Assembly: GCF_050313795.1 (NCBI RefSeq)
Contig: NZ_JBNPMC010000001.1
Span: 310,001 to 374,000, forward strand
Direction of reading: 5' to 3'
Origin: CAMBRQ01 sp945870325
Lineage (GTDB): Bacteria; Bacillota; Clostridia; Lachnospirales; Lachnospiraceae
DNA length: 64,000 nt
Shown: in pieces, positions 25,037-34,276 of the stretch
Layout: each line of letters begins with the position of its first letter
Position numbering within the stretch: position 1 is the first letter of the stretch
Program-made: the position numbers and the translations under genes
Notes under the pieces: generated by a model
Told to the model about the DNA's origin: nothing
What the model saw: the letters and a program-made list of their open reading frames with translations, nothing else
Databases searched by the model: none

Positions 25037-25849
25037 TTAATTTTGAAACAGCCACTCTTCGCATTCGTCTGTATAATACCCAGACATCCACTCTATAATC
25101 TCATTCTTTTCCTCTATACTCATCTTTATCTTCTGCATCTGCTTTTCATCTGCATTCTTCGCCTGATATACCCAGTATCCTATCCCTCGGAGATACTGGT
25201 ATCCATATGCAACATAATAATCTGAAAGCACCGAACGTTCCGACAGATAGCGGATCCATTCTTCTGTTGTGATTGGAATCTTCTGATTACTTACCCGATA
25301 TTTCACATACCGTGCAAATTCTACCAGAAACTGTCTCATAGGAATCAATAAAAATACAGAGAAAATATCGGCAGCGATTTCTTCCATCTTCATTGGACAC
25401 ATTGGCATAATAAAATAATTTTCATAATATTTCTCAGCATCATAATTCAACAGATATTGAACAATCTCATTGGCAATTGCATAACGTCTGGAAGAAGGTG
25501 GGGCCATACTGTCCACATAGATTGTAACACTTTTTTGCCCCGTATATGAATCTTTACGAATCACAAGCTGACCAATTTTTCTATTAAGCGCTCGAATGTT
25601 TTCATTTTGGAATTCATTAAGATTCCTTTCCTCAATCTCGATTCCCAACTCAGTTGCAAGCGTCTCTATATCCACGGGAAAAAAACATCCTTCTTCTCCG
25701 AGAATACTAATAATTAACTTTTCGGCAAACAGACCCACCTTCCAACAATATTTAATTATATGCCCTGCATTGCCGATCTCCTCTTTCAGAATTCGGGAAA
25801 TTTCATCTATCAATTCTTTTCTCTCCGGTCTCATATGAAGTGTTGGCAT
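25037..25849 (-). CDS. ImmA/IrrE-like protein with degenerate zinc motif
   Basis: 270 residues, last gene of the conflict operon, 36 bases after the Hsp90-like gene. The stretch RRYAIANEIVQYLLNYD aligns with the RxxIAHELGHYLLH motif of ImmA/IrrE metallopeptidases, and EEIAADIFSVFLLIP aligns with their downstream ExxANxFAxxLLMP. Both zinc histidines are replaced (N127, Q131) while E128 remains, so peptidase activity is unlikely. GGGAG lies 12 bases before ATG 25849; ATG 25834 is an alternative. It may be a sensor or scaffold. Family call rests on these two motifs. Confidence 0.65.
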   Translation of the reverse strand: MPTLHMRPERKELIDEISRILKEEIGNAGHIIKYCWKVGLFAEKLIISILGEEGCFFPVDIETLATELGIEIEERNLNEFQNENIRALNRKIGQLVIRKDSYTGQKSVTIYVDSMAPPSSRRYAIANEIVQYLLNYDAEKYYENYFIMPMCPMKMEEIAADIFSVFLLIPMRQFLVEFARYVKYRVSNQKIPITTEEWIRYLSERSVLSDYYVAYGYQYLRGIGYWVYQAKNADEKQMQKIKMSIEEKNEIIEWMSGYYTDECEEWLFQN

Positions 25850-25885
25850 CTTTTGTCTATTCTCCCTTTATCTATTTATTGTTTC

Positions 25886-28800
25886 TCATACTTTCTTTTC
25901 AAAATATTCCAAATCCGGCAGATCATTATATGGGTTGCGAAAGGCATTCATTTCAATCAATGTGAATACATCAAACAACTCCTCAAAACATCTTAACCAG
26001 CAGTTCCATAAATGCTTACTCAGTAAACCAGAACTATTATGCAGCGCAATATAATCCAGAATCATCTGTTGCTTATAGAATTCCTTGCTTCTTTCATTTT
26101 TCAGTATCTCCAGATACCTTATCTTATATTTTGCTGTTTCCGAAGCGTCTGCCATATACTCCCGCTTGATCACATACATCCATCCCTTGACAAACAAAGC
26201 ATAGCGTTTTTCTGGAAGGGAGGTCAGTAACATTGACAAATCTTCGCCATAATATTCTCCAATAACTTTCAACAAAATACAAGCAATAATGTAACTACAC
26301 TGCTCTCTGAATTCTGTAATATTTTTCAATTGAAAGCCCTGCTGCAGGTTATCTTCCGATTGCGATTCTCCCAATTTTCTTATACAATTTAATGTAAAAC
26401 TACGATACTCCTCGCGTACTTCAACCATGAGTGGAAGCGCTTGTCTGTTTCCACTTTTCCACCCTTCTTTAAACTGTCCATAAATCTCTATATAATTCTT
26501 ATGAATATCAGAATTCTTTTCCTGAATCTGCTTTATCTGTCTGTCTATTTCGCCAGAAGCAATCCAAAACTGGTCAGATAAGTATTTCTCAACATTCAGA
26601 ATTCCAAAAAGTTGGTTAAGTTTTTTAGAATTATTCCTCGCTTCCGGAGAATTCATCCTTTCCATTATTGCCTTGAGTTCCTCTGCACCAAACGGAAAGA
26701 TTAATTTTCCATAAGACTCCCTTGCCATATATCCCCGTTTTACAAAATAATGAGTATAGGGCAATTCCTTACATTTTAAATACTCCATTTTCTGCCATGC
26801 AGGAATAGAGAATCTCTGAATCCCATATCGCTTTGCATCTTCCAGAATACGCTTTACCACAAGTACCTTAAATGACTGATTCACGAATATAAAGGGGAAT
26901 ATCTTTCCGCAGATAATATTAATCCTTATATTTCCATCGTCACTCATGAACAATGCCACGGTTGGAATATACTTCAACATCCATTTCAGGAAGTACTGCT
27001 GCAGATATTCCCCCGGACTCATCTCGCCGCTCACACCTGCATCATCCATTCCATAATAGGTTGCAATTTTCAAGGCTCTCTGACCGATTTTCTGAAGTTT
27101 TTCCTCCAACTCCTTCTTTTCTTTCGAAAAACTATCTGTAAGAATATACTGTTTTAAAATATCAATGGGATCTTCATGATCTTTTACCTCTCTTTTAATA
27201 TAAATCGGTGTCAGAAATTGCTTCCATGGCGCGGAGACGTTTTCACGTTTTGAAACAATCATAAAACGATTGTCATTCGAAAAAACATCCGAGAAATTAA
27301 TCACACCACTGGCATATCCTGTCACTTCAGTCATTTTCTGAAGATTTACCTCTGGCCGGTGTTCGATCTTAAACAGCACCGATCTGTCCTGCAATTCATT
27401 CTGAAGCCATTTCCCATATTCTCTCGCACATTCTAATGCTTCATTCCAACAGCATCTGGCTTCCTCGCCATTGTCACAACTCAGTCTGAATAATGGGTTG
27501 AATTCTCCTTTTTGTGCAAAGAAAGCCAGCATAGTAATAATCACTATGTTCTCTTTACACAGTTCAATTATCCTTTCTCTTATGTTATCAATTCTACGTC
27601 TTATATCAGCACTTGTAAATACTGTGTTTTGCTGATTGAAGGAAACTATGCCATTACATACCACGGAACTATTATACGCTTCAACTATCTCAGGCAAAGT
27701 ATCAAATAATTCTTTTTTCTGTTTCAGACTGTTTTCAATCCCTTGTGTCACTTCATTCGGTTGGTTTTTATTCATTGCTCTTAGAATTTCATGAACGGAT
27801 TCCAGCAACGGTTCATATATTTCCCGCAGAAAATATACTTTTCCTTTCTCGGTAAACCCTTTTCTGCTTAAATTAATATATTCTCTGGCAAGTTTTCCTT
27901 TGATATCAATCGACTGAATCAATTCGTTCCCAAAATCCGGAAGTTCTATTTCATCAAGTTCTATCCCTTTATAATATATAAGAACACCTCTGTTTACATC
28001 CTTATTTTCACAATGTCCATCCAATCTTTCTGTTTCTCTTTGTTCACTTTTCAGGAAATTCTTCATATTGATAATACAAAATGTACATAATTCATTATCC
28101 CAGAAATAAAAATGAGTATTCCAACAATCTAGTAATGCAATAGAACGATCTGTCTTCTCAATCAATATATTTTCACAGTATCCATTATTCTTATAATTAT
28201 TGGTGTCTTTCCCCTTATTATAATAAAAGATCCAAGATTTGCCCGACCGATTCCATGCCCTGTCAGTAATTGTATTCTGAACAAACTGATTCAATGTATC
28301 ATCCTTACAACATGAAGTAATATCTTTTAGATCATCGTACCATGTTTTATCCCCTCTCAGATTACATTTTAATCTTTTCAGTTGATTTTTATCAGATAGA
28401 TTAAGCGGTATTACAACCCCTGGAACAGACTCAACCTTCAGATGAATCGGAAAAAGCTGTTCTCCGATCTGCTCGTCCAGATACAATGCCATCTGCGCCA
28501 GAAGTTCCGCAGAGTGGCGCAACGGTCGCAGCACCTCATAGTCCTGATCAAAATAATCCTTTCCGTCCCATGCTGCCGGATACAACTCATGTCGCATCTT
28601 TTTCTTCGCAGGTACAAAGACCTCGAAACAAGTGCCATATGCATCATCTTTTGTGTTAAAGGACTCTCTTGGTTTTACATTAATATATCCTTCATAATAA
28701 TTGGATTTCACTGTTGAGAATGTGACTTCATATTTTTCATTACTTCTCGTAAACGTATAGCATTTGAATATATTCGTTAAGATAAATGCACTCTGTAAAC

Positions 28801-30415
28801 CGATTCCGAATTCGGCTGTAGGTTTCAACCATTCCGGCATGTCCGTAATAATATGGCGGTCTCGTTTCCTGCTGTTTCCCACTTTGGCTATATTAAGTAT
28901 ACTCTCTTTATCTATTCCCGTCCCAAAATCTTTAATCCTGACCTTAACTCCATACTGCCATTTCTCTTTATTCTTTTTATTACGCAGATCGATAAAATCC
29001 TCTTCCGTAATCGGGAATTCATCCCGACGTTCATTCCTTTTGATAATCTGCATTTCAATCTCAATCGGAAATATATCTGTAGATAAAATATTCTCCAGTT
29101 CATCCGGAGACATCTTTTTTAGTTCATCTCTCGACCGATAATATCCCCAAGTACGAACACATTCCTGCCAATATTGCATTTTACTGGCATCTATGGCATT
29201 CTGAAGGAATTCTCTCAAAAAGACAAATTGCCCCTTATACACATTAGAACCCTCAAGAATTGCAAATGCCTTACTCTGAGAGATATGAAACTGTGTAGCC
29301 ACCAGTTCTTCTGGAATCTGCATTCCATCCAGGTACAGTTTAACAGAATCAACCGTAGGCAATGCCCCACTGAAATTCCTGGGACAAATCAGCATCCAGT
29401 TATAACCCGCTTCTTTCAGGATGCTCTTCAGGATATCACATTCTTTTCTAACCAGACGCAACGCTTCCTGCGAACTACAATCAGCCTCAATGGATATAAT
29501 GTCAGGCCTTATGTAAAGTCTCCGGATGGCCTGATGTTTCTCATAATGACGCTCTGAAAGTTCCGGAAAAACGCCGACAAATTCCTTGGTCAAAGGATGA
29601 AACCGATCATTGTCCATATCCAGAATATCGCCTAATTGTAAAAGTACCGCAACAAAACGAGGATGTAGATAATCAGAGACATATCCGTTATCCTCCTGCG
29701 GCAGGTTCATAATGTGTTCAAAATCAGAATCTGTATGAAGACCCGCACACTTTGCAATCAGTAAAAATATCCTTTGCGGAATACCCGCCATAGAAAATCC
29801 AGTGCCGAGTTTCTCGGATTTTAAAGTCCACTCAGTCAGACGATCCTCGGACATGTTTCCATGCTCCGTCCGCCTGAAATTAGCAATCAGATGAAGAATT
29901 CCATAATATACTGACAGTTTGTCAGCGTACAATTTCTTCATCTGTTCTTCTTTACTATCTTCGTCATCATATTCATACTTTGTCTGCTGAAGCGCTTTTA
30001 CTGCTTTTTGAAAAACAACATCATTTTCATCCCCAAGTTCCTTCACCATATCGAGGAACTTTTCATTTTTCACAATCTCTTCCCGATCCGTATGTGTAAT
30101 AACCATCCCGATGTCATGAATATAGACTGTATGGAGCAGCATAAAACAATCCGATGCTGACAATTCTCCAATCCTATTCTCTCCCAGAATCATCTCAATG
30201 TTATGAAGAACCGTATTGGCATGGGACTCATCATGCTTGCTATAAGTTGGAAATGAACTCATAGTTGCTTCAAGAAGCTGTGAAAGCCAGCGTTTATTCT
30301 GACACCATGCATGCCACAGGACTTCATTTCGCTCAGTATGTTTTTCATTCAGATAATGCCTTTCCAATTGCCCTTCTATGGTCAGATGCTTTTTATTTTT
30401 CTTTTTCTTGCCCAT
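25886..30415 (-). CDS. Giant HD-domain plus Hsp90-like (GHKL) ATPase
   Basis: 1509 residues. The N-terminal HD-like domain has HDESH (61-65), HTVYIHDIGMV (95-105) and HPRFVAVLLQLGDILDMDND (251-270). A GHKL/Hsp90-like ATPase follows: N-box FLREFLQNAIDAS (399-411), G1 IKDFGTGID (494-502), G2 EFGIGLQSAFIL (535-546). The remaining ~950 residues are mostly helical and match nothing I know. GGCAGGAG precedes ATG 30415. It is third in an operon behind an ADP-ribosyltransferase-like and a SLATT-like gene. The likely role is an ATP-driven sensor or remodeller with nucleotide hydrolase activity in immunity (inference). Confidence 0.8.
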   Translation of the reverse strand: MGKKKKNKKHLTIEGQLERHYLNEKHTERNEVLWHAWCQNKRWLSQLLEATMSSFPTYSKHDESHANTVLHNIEMILGENRIGELSASDCFMLLHTVYIHDIGMVITHTDREEIVKNEKFLDMVKELGDENDVVFQKAVKALQQTKYEYDDEDSKEEQMKKLYADKLSVYYGILHLIANFRRTEHGNMSEDRLTEWTLKSEKLGTGFSMAGIPQRIFLLIAKCAGLHTDSDFEHIMNLPQEDNGYVSDYLHPRFVAVLLQLGDILDMDNDRFHPLTKEFVGVFPELSERHYEKHQAIRRLYIRPDIISIEADCSSQEALRLVRKECDILKSILKEAGYNWMLICPRNFSGALPTVDSVKLYLDGMQIPEELVATQFHISQSKAFAILEGSNVYKGQFVFLREFLQNAIDASKMQYWQECVRTWGYYRSRDELKKMSPDELENILSTDIFPIEIEMQIIKRNERRDEFPITEEDFIDLRNKKNKEKWQYGVKVRIKDFGTGIDKESILNIAKVGNSRKRDRHIITDMPEWLKPTAEFGIGLQSAFILTNIFKCYTFTRSNEKYEVTFSTVKSNYYEGYINVKPRESFNTKDDAYGTCFEVFVPAKKKMRHELYPAAWDGKDYFDQDYEVLRPLRHSAELLAQMALYLDEQIGEQLFPIHLKVESVPGVVIPLNLSDKNQLKRLKCNLRGDKTWYDDLKDITSCCKDDTLNQFVQNTITDRAWNRSGKSWIFYYNKGKDTNNYKNNGYCENILIEKTDRSIALLDCWNTHFYFWDNELCTFCIINMKNFLKSEQRETERLDGHCENKDVNRGVLIYYKGIELDEIELPDFGNELIQSIDIKGKLAREYINLSRKGFTEKGKVYFLREIYEPLLESVHEILRAMNKNQPNEVTQGIENSLKQKKELFDTLPEIVEAYNSSVVCNGIVSFNQQNTVFTSADIRRRIDNIRERIIELCKENIVIITMLAFFAQKGEFNPLFRLSCDNGEEARCCWNEALECAREYGKWLQNELQDRSVLFKIEHRPEVNLQKMTEVTGYASGVINFSDVFSNDNRFMIVSKRENVSAPWKQFLTPIYIKREVKDHEDPIDILKQYILTDSFSKEKKELEEKLQKIGQRALKIATYYGMDDAGVSGEMSPGEYLQQYFLKWMLKYIPTVALFMSDDGNIRINIICGKIFPFIFVNQSFKVLVVKRILEDAKRYGIQRFSIPAWQKMEYLKCKELPYTHYFVKRGYMARESYGKLIFPFGAEELKAIMERMNSPEARNNSKKLNQLFGILNVEKYLSDQFWIASGEIDRQIKQIQEKNSDIHKNYIEIYGQFKEGWKSGNRQALPLMVEVREEYRSFTLNCIRKLGESQSEDNLQQGFQLKNITEFREQCSYIIACILLKVIGEYYGEDLSMLLTSLPEKRYALFVKGWMYVIKREYMADASETAKYKIRYLEILKNERSKEFYKQQMILDYIALHNSSGLLSKHLWNCWLRCFEELFDVFTLIEMNAFRNPYNDLPDLEYFEKKV

Positions 30416-30466
30416 ATTGTCTCCTGCCGTTCTTTTTCTTCTTTTTCCTATGTATACAATTAATCT

Positions 30467-30973
30467 TTAACGTTTTTTCTGATTCCCTGATAGAATGTCA
30501 GATTCCTTCTCTATCACGCTCATGTAGTTTTTCTGTAATATATCTACAACAGAAACTGAATTAGACAGGCTCATCCGATTATCATTCTCCATAACTTCCT
30601 GGAATCTTTTCGCGAATTCTTCATATCTTTCATCTTCACGCAAAGCATAACTCATCTCCCTATGTAGATTACATAATGCGAAATACGTAGTGCTCCTCTG
30701 TATCAGTTTCCCACCAAAATTCTCATTTCTGGCGTAATAACTGAGCGCAACTGACATCACAGAGAAAAACAACCCAGCCCCCTTCATCACAGGCTCATAA
30801 TTATCGAAGAAAAAGCTTATGAATATCAGGACAGCCGCCACCGGATTCAAAAGTGATAATGCCAGATTACACCTGCTGACGCTCTTCTCATATAATTCTC
30901 GTTTTTTCTTATATTCCAACAAACGCTCATAGACATCATGTTTTAATTTTGTAAACTTTTTATCCATATTCAT
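30467..30973 (-). CDS. SLATT-type two-TM effector-like protein
   Basis: 168 residues. An N-terminal basic helix is followed by two membrane segments (about 36-56, LALSLLNPVAAVLIFISFFF, and 65-81) and a C-terminal helical region (STTYFALCNLHREMSYALR, RYEEFAKRFQEVMENDNRMS). This is the layout of SLATT domains, predicted pore-forming effectors found with cyclic-nucleotide and SLOG immunity systems. Its ATG overlaps the stop of the upstream gene (ATGA at 30970-30973), so translation is coupled. If the call is right, it would depolarise or permeabilise the host membrane when triggered. Confidence 0.7.
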   Translation of the reverse strand: MNMDKKFTKLKHDVYERLLEYKKKRELYEKSVSRCNLALSLLNPVAAVLIFISFFFDNYEPVMKGAGLFFSVMSVALSYYARNENFGGKLIQRSTTYFALCNLHREMSYALREDERYEEFAKRFQEVMENDNRMSLSNSVSVVDILQKNYMSVIEKESDILSGNQKKR

Positions 30974-31857
30974 ACATCCTCATTAAATAAAAAATAACTT
31001 TTTCTCATTATTGTTCTTACCGTCTTCTGTACTTCCTTCTTCCAATCACAGTAACTGCTAACTTCGCTCTCTTCAATAACAACGCCTTCTGCCAATCCCT
31101 TCAGCACCCGGACGGCACGGTCAATCTGTTCTTTGTCACATATATTCAGCAAATCCATATTCTGCACCTCCCTCGCCGAATCATTCGATGCGTCTTGAAT
31201 CAGCATGTGTGTAGGACTAAGCAGATATTTTCCCTTTGGCGGTTCTTTGTTCACGTCTTTATAGTTCAGTTCTTTTTCCGTAAACTTAAGTTCAGACACC
31301 GTAAAAGCTGTAAAAGGCGGCAATAATATCTCTTCTTGATATTGATAGGGATTATCAATCAGCACGTCATTCATAACAACGTATGGAATCGAATCTGCAA
31401 TCTCATATTCAAGAAGCAGAAGCCCATCCTTTTTCAGGAAATAATCTTCAACTTTATCTTTTAAGGAGCATGATGTGAAAGCAAATGTGGCATGATTATC
31501 AACCATTGCCATAGACTGCATCCGGTCTTTTCTGAAAGCATGGATGCTGCCTTTGCGTCTGTTCATACGCTGATATTTACACATTACTGTGAAGATATCA
31601 CCGTATATGGCTATCAGTTCGCTCATATTCTCCAGCAGATGTATGGGGATTTTCTTATTCTCATGGCATATTCGTGTTATCTCGTTATCCATTCCGGGAT
31701 ATAATAAGAGATTCAGGATATGATATGCTCCTTTGGTTTTGTAGAAAGGGGAATTGTATTTTATTGATTCCGCTTCTGTAGTGGTTATGTAATGTAATAG
31801 GTCGCCTTGATAGAAACGTAGGCTATTTAACTCTTGCGAAGTAATTATGACATCCAT
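30970..31857 (-). CDS. ADP-ribosyltransferase-like protein
   Basis: 295 residues, first gene of the operon. Motifs fit an R-S-E type mono-ADP-ribosyltransferase: KYQRMNRR (about 94-101) as the Arg motif, FAFTSCS (125-131) as the S-T-S motif, and QYQEEILLPPFTAFTV (172-187) as the (Q/E)xE turn followed by the typical LLPP strand. NAD would be the donor; the target is unknown. There is no signal peptide, so it acts inside the cell. GAGGAAATCTAATCT precedes ATG 31857. Confidence 0.65.
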   Translation of the reverse strand: MDVIITSQELNSLRFYQGDLLHYITTTEAESIKYNSPFYKTKGAYHILNLLLYPGMDNEITRICHENKKIPIHLLENMSELIAIYGDIFTVMCKYQRMNRRKGSIHAFRKDRMQSMAMVDNHATFAFTSCSLKDKVEDYFLKKDGLLLLEYEIADSIPYVVMNDVLIDNPYQYQEEILLPPFTAFTVSELKFTEKELNYKDVNKEPPKGKYLLSPTHMLIQDASNDSAREVQNMDLLNICDKEQIDRAVRVLKGLAEGVVIEESEVSSYCDWKKEVQKTVRTIMRKSYFLFNEDV

Positions 31858-31932
31858 AGATTAGATTTCCTCATATCTTTCCCTATTTAATATTATTCAC
31901 ATGGAAAACATTTTGATGGTAATTCTCAGAAC

Positions 31933-31980
31933 AAAAAAGGCAAGCAAATAAAAGAGCATCTCACTCCTTTATTCCTTACC
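31933..31980 (-). terminator. Terminator after the sigma-like gene
   Basis: On the minus strand an 18-bp imperfect stem (31963-31980 with 31939-31956) is followed by six T residues (31933-31938). It ends the sigma-like transcript, so the conflict operon must start from its own promoter between here and 31857. Confidence 0.75.
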
Positions 31981-32056
31981 TTTGAAACCATGTCTAGTTT
32001 AGCATATTTTTTTAATTATCTCAATAAAACTTGCAACATTCTTACATTTTTTCCCA

Positions 32057-32752
32057 CTAATCTTCCACTTCTTCCCCCGCCAATTTCAGAATATCATCTA
32101 TCTCTTTCTCTGTAATCCCAAGGCGCTCTGCCACTTCATCTACCGCTACTTTTCTGCCGTATTCCTCGCTCATGCTCTTGATAGCCTCGTCCAGTTCGGA
32201 TACTCTTGCTACCATCTTCTTATCCTGACGTCTAGTCTCCGTCTGTGATTCGATCAAGGCAAGCATTCCGGCACGAACCTCTTCCAGAACCTTACCCTCA
32301 TCTTCTTTCCCGTCTGCATAAGAATTCAATGCCAGCATCAGACTGATGCTGCCTTCCTGAACCATATCGCCGATAAAGACTTCCGGATGGTGCAGTTTTA
32401 TGGCTTCATCTATTACCTTGGGAAGGTAGTATGCCATACGTGCATCTTCTATATTATTTCCCTTTAACTGGTCGATATCTCTTAAGTATTCTTCAATATA
32501 CGACTGCTCCTCCTGACTTAGTACGGATGGTTCTTCTTCCTTTTCTTTTATGGTTCCACCCCTCTTCACATAACCTGTAACCGCCATCTTCTGGGACATC
32601 AGATACTCACATACCAAGTCTGTCTGCTCCTTAGAAAGACCATCTTCTTCAAAATACTTCTCAACTTCTTCCAATGCAATTCTTCCACCCTGGTTCTTGG
32701 CCAGTTCCAGTATCCCGCTTAATTTCTCTCTGAACTCCAATTTATCTGCCAT
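32057..32752 (-). CDS. Truncated sigma-70-like protein
   Basis: 231 residues. It contains a region 1.1-like N-terminus (LSGILELAKNQGGRIALEEV), a region 1.2/2.1-2.2-like core-binding stretch (VFIGDMVQEGSISLMLALNS, compare DLIQEGNIGLM in housekeeping sigma factors) and a region 3-like end (EYGRKVAVDEVAERLGITEK). The -10 recognition helix (2.3-2.4) and region 4 (-35 recognition) are absent. It could occupy RNA polymerase without directing it to promoters, or need a partner. Similar orphan proteins are common in Lachnospiraceae. Confidence 0.65.
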   Translation of the reverse strand: MADKLEFREKLSGILELAKNQGGRIALEEVEKYFEEDGLSKEQTDLVCEYLMSQKMAVTGYVKRGGTIKEKEEEPSVLSQEEQSYIEEYLRDIDQLKGNNIEDARMAYYLPKVIDEAIKLHHPEVFIGDMVQEGSISLMLALNSYADGKEDEGKVLEEVRAGMLALIESQTETRRQDKKMVARVSELDEAIKSMSEEYGRKVAVDEVAERLGITEKEIDDILKLAGEEVED

Positions 32753-32940
32753 GATAGACTGCCTCCAATCACTTCATACTTCATTTGGAAATATATTAGC
32801 ACACTCTTTTCCCCACGTCAAAAAAATGAGCCAGCATCGGACTTTTCCAACACCAACTCACCTTCATTCATTTGTTATTTCCCAGCCATCATCCAAGTCT
32901 CCGGATATTACATTTGTCAATTAATAAATGTATCAGCACC

Positions 32941-33162
32941 TTAAAATTCCCTGCGCATCAGAAATAGAATGCCGCCGAATAACCCCATGATAATCCCTGC
33001 GTAGATTGCAGCGCACATAAGATTAACGATGCTCTCCCCTATAGACATTCCGGTCACAGCACAAAAAGCAAGCCCCAGTATCATCGTACCAACCGTCCAA
33101 CTGATAATATTTATCGTAAGAAATAAGTCTACCCTATTGGTCAGATTCCACAGTTTCTTCAT
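32941..33162 (-). CDS. Small two-TM membrane protein
   Basis: 73 residues, with two hydrophobic segments (about 14-36 and 45-68) and basic ends. GGAAGGAGAGAAACGT precedes ATG 33162. No family recognised. It stands alone between the amidase and sigma-like genes. Confidence 0.7.
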   Translation of the reverse strand: MKKLWNLTNRVDLFLTINIISWTVGTMILGLAFCAVTGMSIGESIVNLMCAAIYAGIIMGLFGGILFLMRREF

Positions 33163-33283
33163 ACGTTTCTCTCCTTCCCGAATGCATGATCTATTATCTT
33201 TATAAATGCATTATAGAGAAGGATTGTTAAAACCAATCAATCCTTTATGCAAAATCTATGTTAATTCTGTTTGCAAAATAACA

Positions 33284-33315
33284 GGCAAGGGACTTTATAT
33301 AAGAATCACCTTGCC
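33284..33315 (-). terminator. Hairpin after the amidase gene
   Basis: GGCAAGG (33284-33290) pairs with CCTTGCC (33309-33315), 18 bases after the amidase stop on the minus strand. The loop is long (18 bases) and the T run is weak. Confidence 0.4.
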
Positions 33316-33333
33316 CATCTCAATTCTTCAAAC

Positions 33334-34095
33334 CTATCTCACAATCACCGTAGGATATCCCGCCTGCTTAAGCCTCCGCTCCATAGCAGCAGCCTCGTTC
33401 AAACTATCGAATCCACCAACCTGAATACGCAGATACGGACCAGAATCATCAATGAACGCCGGATATTCCTGCTCCAGCAATTCATTCAGAAGCCTCTCTG
33501 CATATCTTCGATTCCGATAAGCACCAACCTGAACACGATAATACTCATTCTCCACTGCACCCGCAGTATTCAAAGTATCCAGAATTCCTGCCGCGATCGC
33601 CTGTGCAATATCATTGAAATTATCATCGAACAACTGATTATCCACATCCGAATTGATGAATCCAACCTCTACTAACACTGCCGGCATCCGGGTCCTTCTA
33701 AGTACGACGAGATTCGGGCGTGCCTTTACTCCCAGATTCACGAATCCAATGGTTTCCAACTGGTCATTAATGTCCAGTGCCATCTGATACTTAATGCCAG
33801 ACAGATCATACACAAGACTCTCTACCCCCGACACTTCATTATCCGTCGGAAATGAATTCCTGTGAATCGATACGAAAAAATCTACCCCCGCATTATTCGC
33901 CAGCATCGCTTTCTCGTAAGGTGTCTGATATACGTCTGTGGTTCTTGTATATTCCACGTCAATTCCATTGTTCTGAAGAATCTCTCCGATTGCCAGAGTG
34001 AGTCTTAAGGTATCATCTTTTTCCTGGCGGCCATTGTAGACGGCTCCTGGATCGCGTCCACCATGTCCGGCATCTAACATAATTGAATAGGGCAT
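33334..34095 (-). CDS. N-acetylmuramoyl-L-alanine amidase with SPOR domain (CwlC-like)
   Basis: 253 residues. Amidase_3 catalytic domain with zinc ligands in MLDAGHGGRDPGA, GRQEKD (Glu), SIHRNSF (His) and the catalytic Glu in VLVEVGFIN. The C-terminal SPOR-type repeats are YYRVQVGAYRNRRYAERLL and YLRIQVGGFDSLNEA. It cleaves the bond between muramic acid and L-Ala in peptidoglycan. There is no signal peptide, as in B. subtilis CwlC (255 residues), which acts in mother-cell lysis; this suggests the same role in a spore former. Confidence 0.88.
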   Translation of the reverse strand: MPYSIMLDAGHGGRDPGAVYNGRQEKDDTLRLTLAIGEILQNNGIDVEYTRTTDVYQTPYEKAMLANNAGVDFFVSIHRNSFPTDNEVSGVESLVYDLSGIKYQMALDINDQLETIGFVNLGVKARPNLVVLRRTRMPAVLVEVGFINSDVDNQLFDDNFNDIAQAIAAGILDTLNTAGAVENEYYRVQVGAYRNRRYAERLLNELLEQEYPAFIDDSGPYLRIQVGGFDSLNEAAAMERRLKQAGYPTVIVR

Positions 34096-34204
34096 ACTTT
34101 TACCTCGTTTATTTTATTCTATATTAAAATATGCCTCATTCTCCCATTGTGTTCCTTGTTTCATATATGAGCGATATCATGCTAGCGAGATAATAAAAGT
34201 AACT

Positions 34205-34236
34205 AAAAACTGGCGGACGCATCACTACGCCCGCCA
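34205..34236 (-). terminator. Terminator of the gat operon
   Basis: TGGCGG (34211-34216) pairs with CCGCCA (34231-34236), extended by GCG/CGC pairs, and is followed on the minus strand by GTTTTT (34205-34210). It lies 40 bases after the gatD stop. Confidence 0.8.
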
Positions 34237-34276
34237 ATCTACATCTTCTATATAATCCCGCTTATGTATCCTTTCA

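Noticed and set aside
28442..29557. Plus-strand open frames inside the Hsp90-like gene
   Set aside because: Antisense shadows; the minus-strand frame has clear domain motifs over its whole length.
33334..34095. Amidase as a phage endolysin
   Set aside because: No phage genes nearby, and the signal-less Amidase_3 plus SPOR layout matches CwlC.
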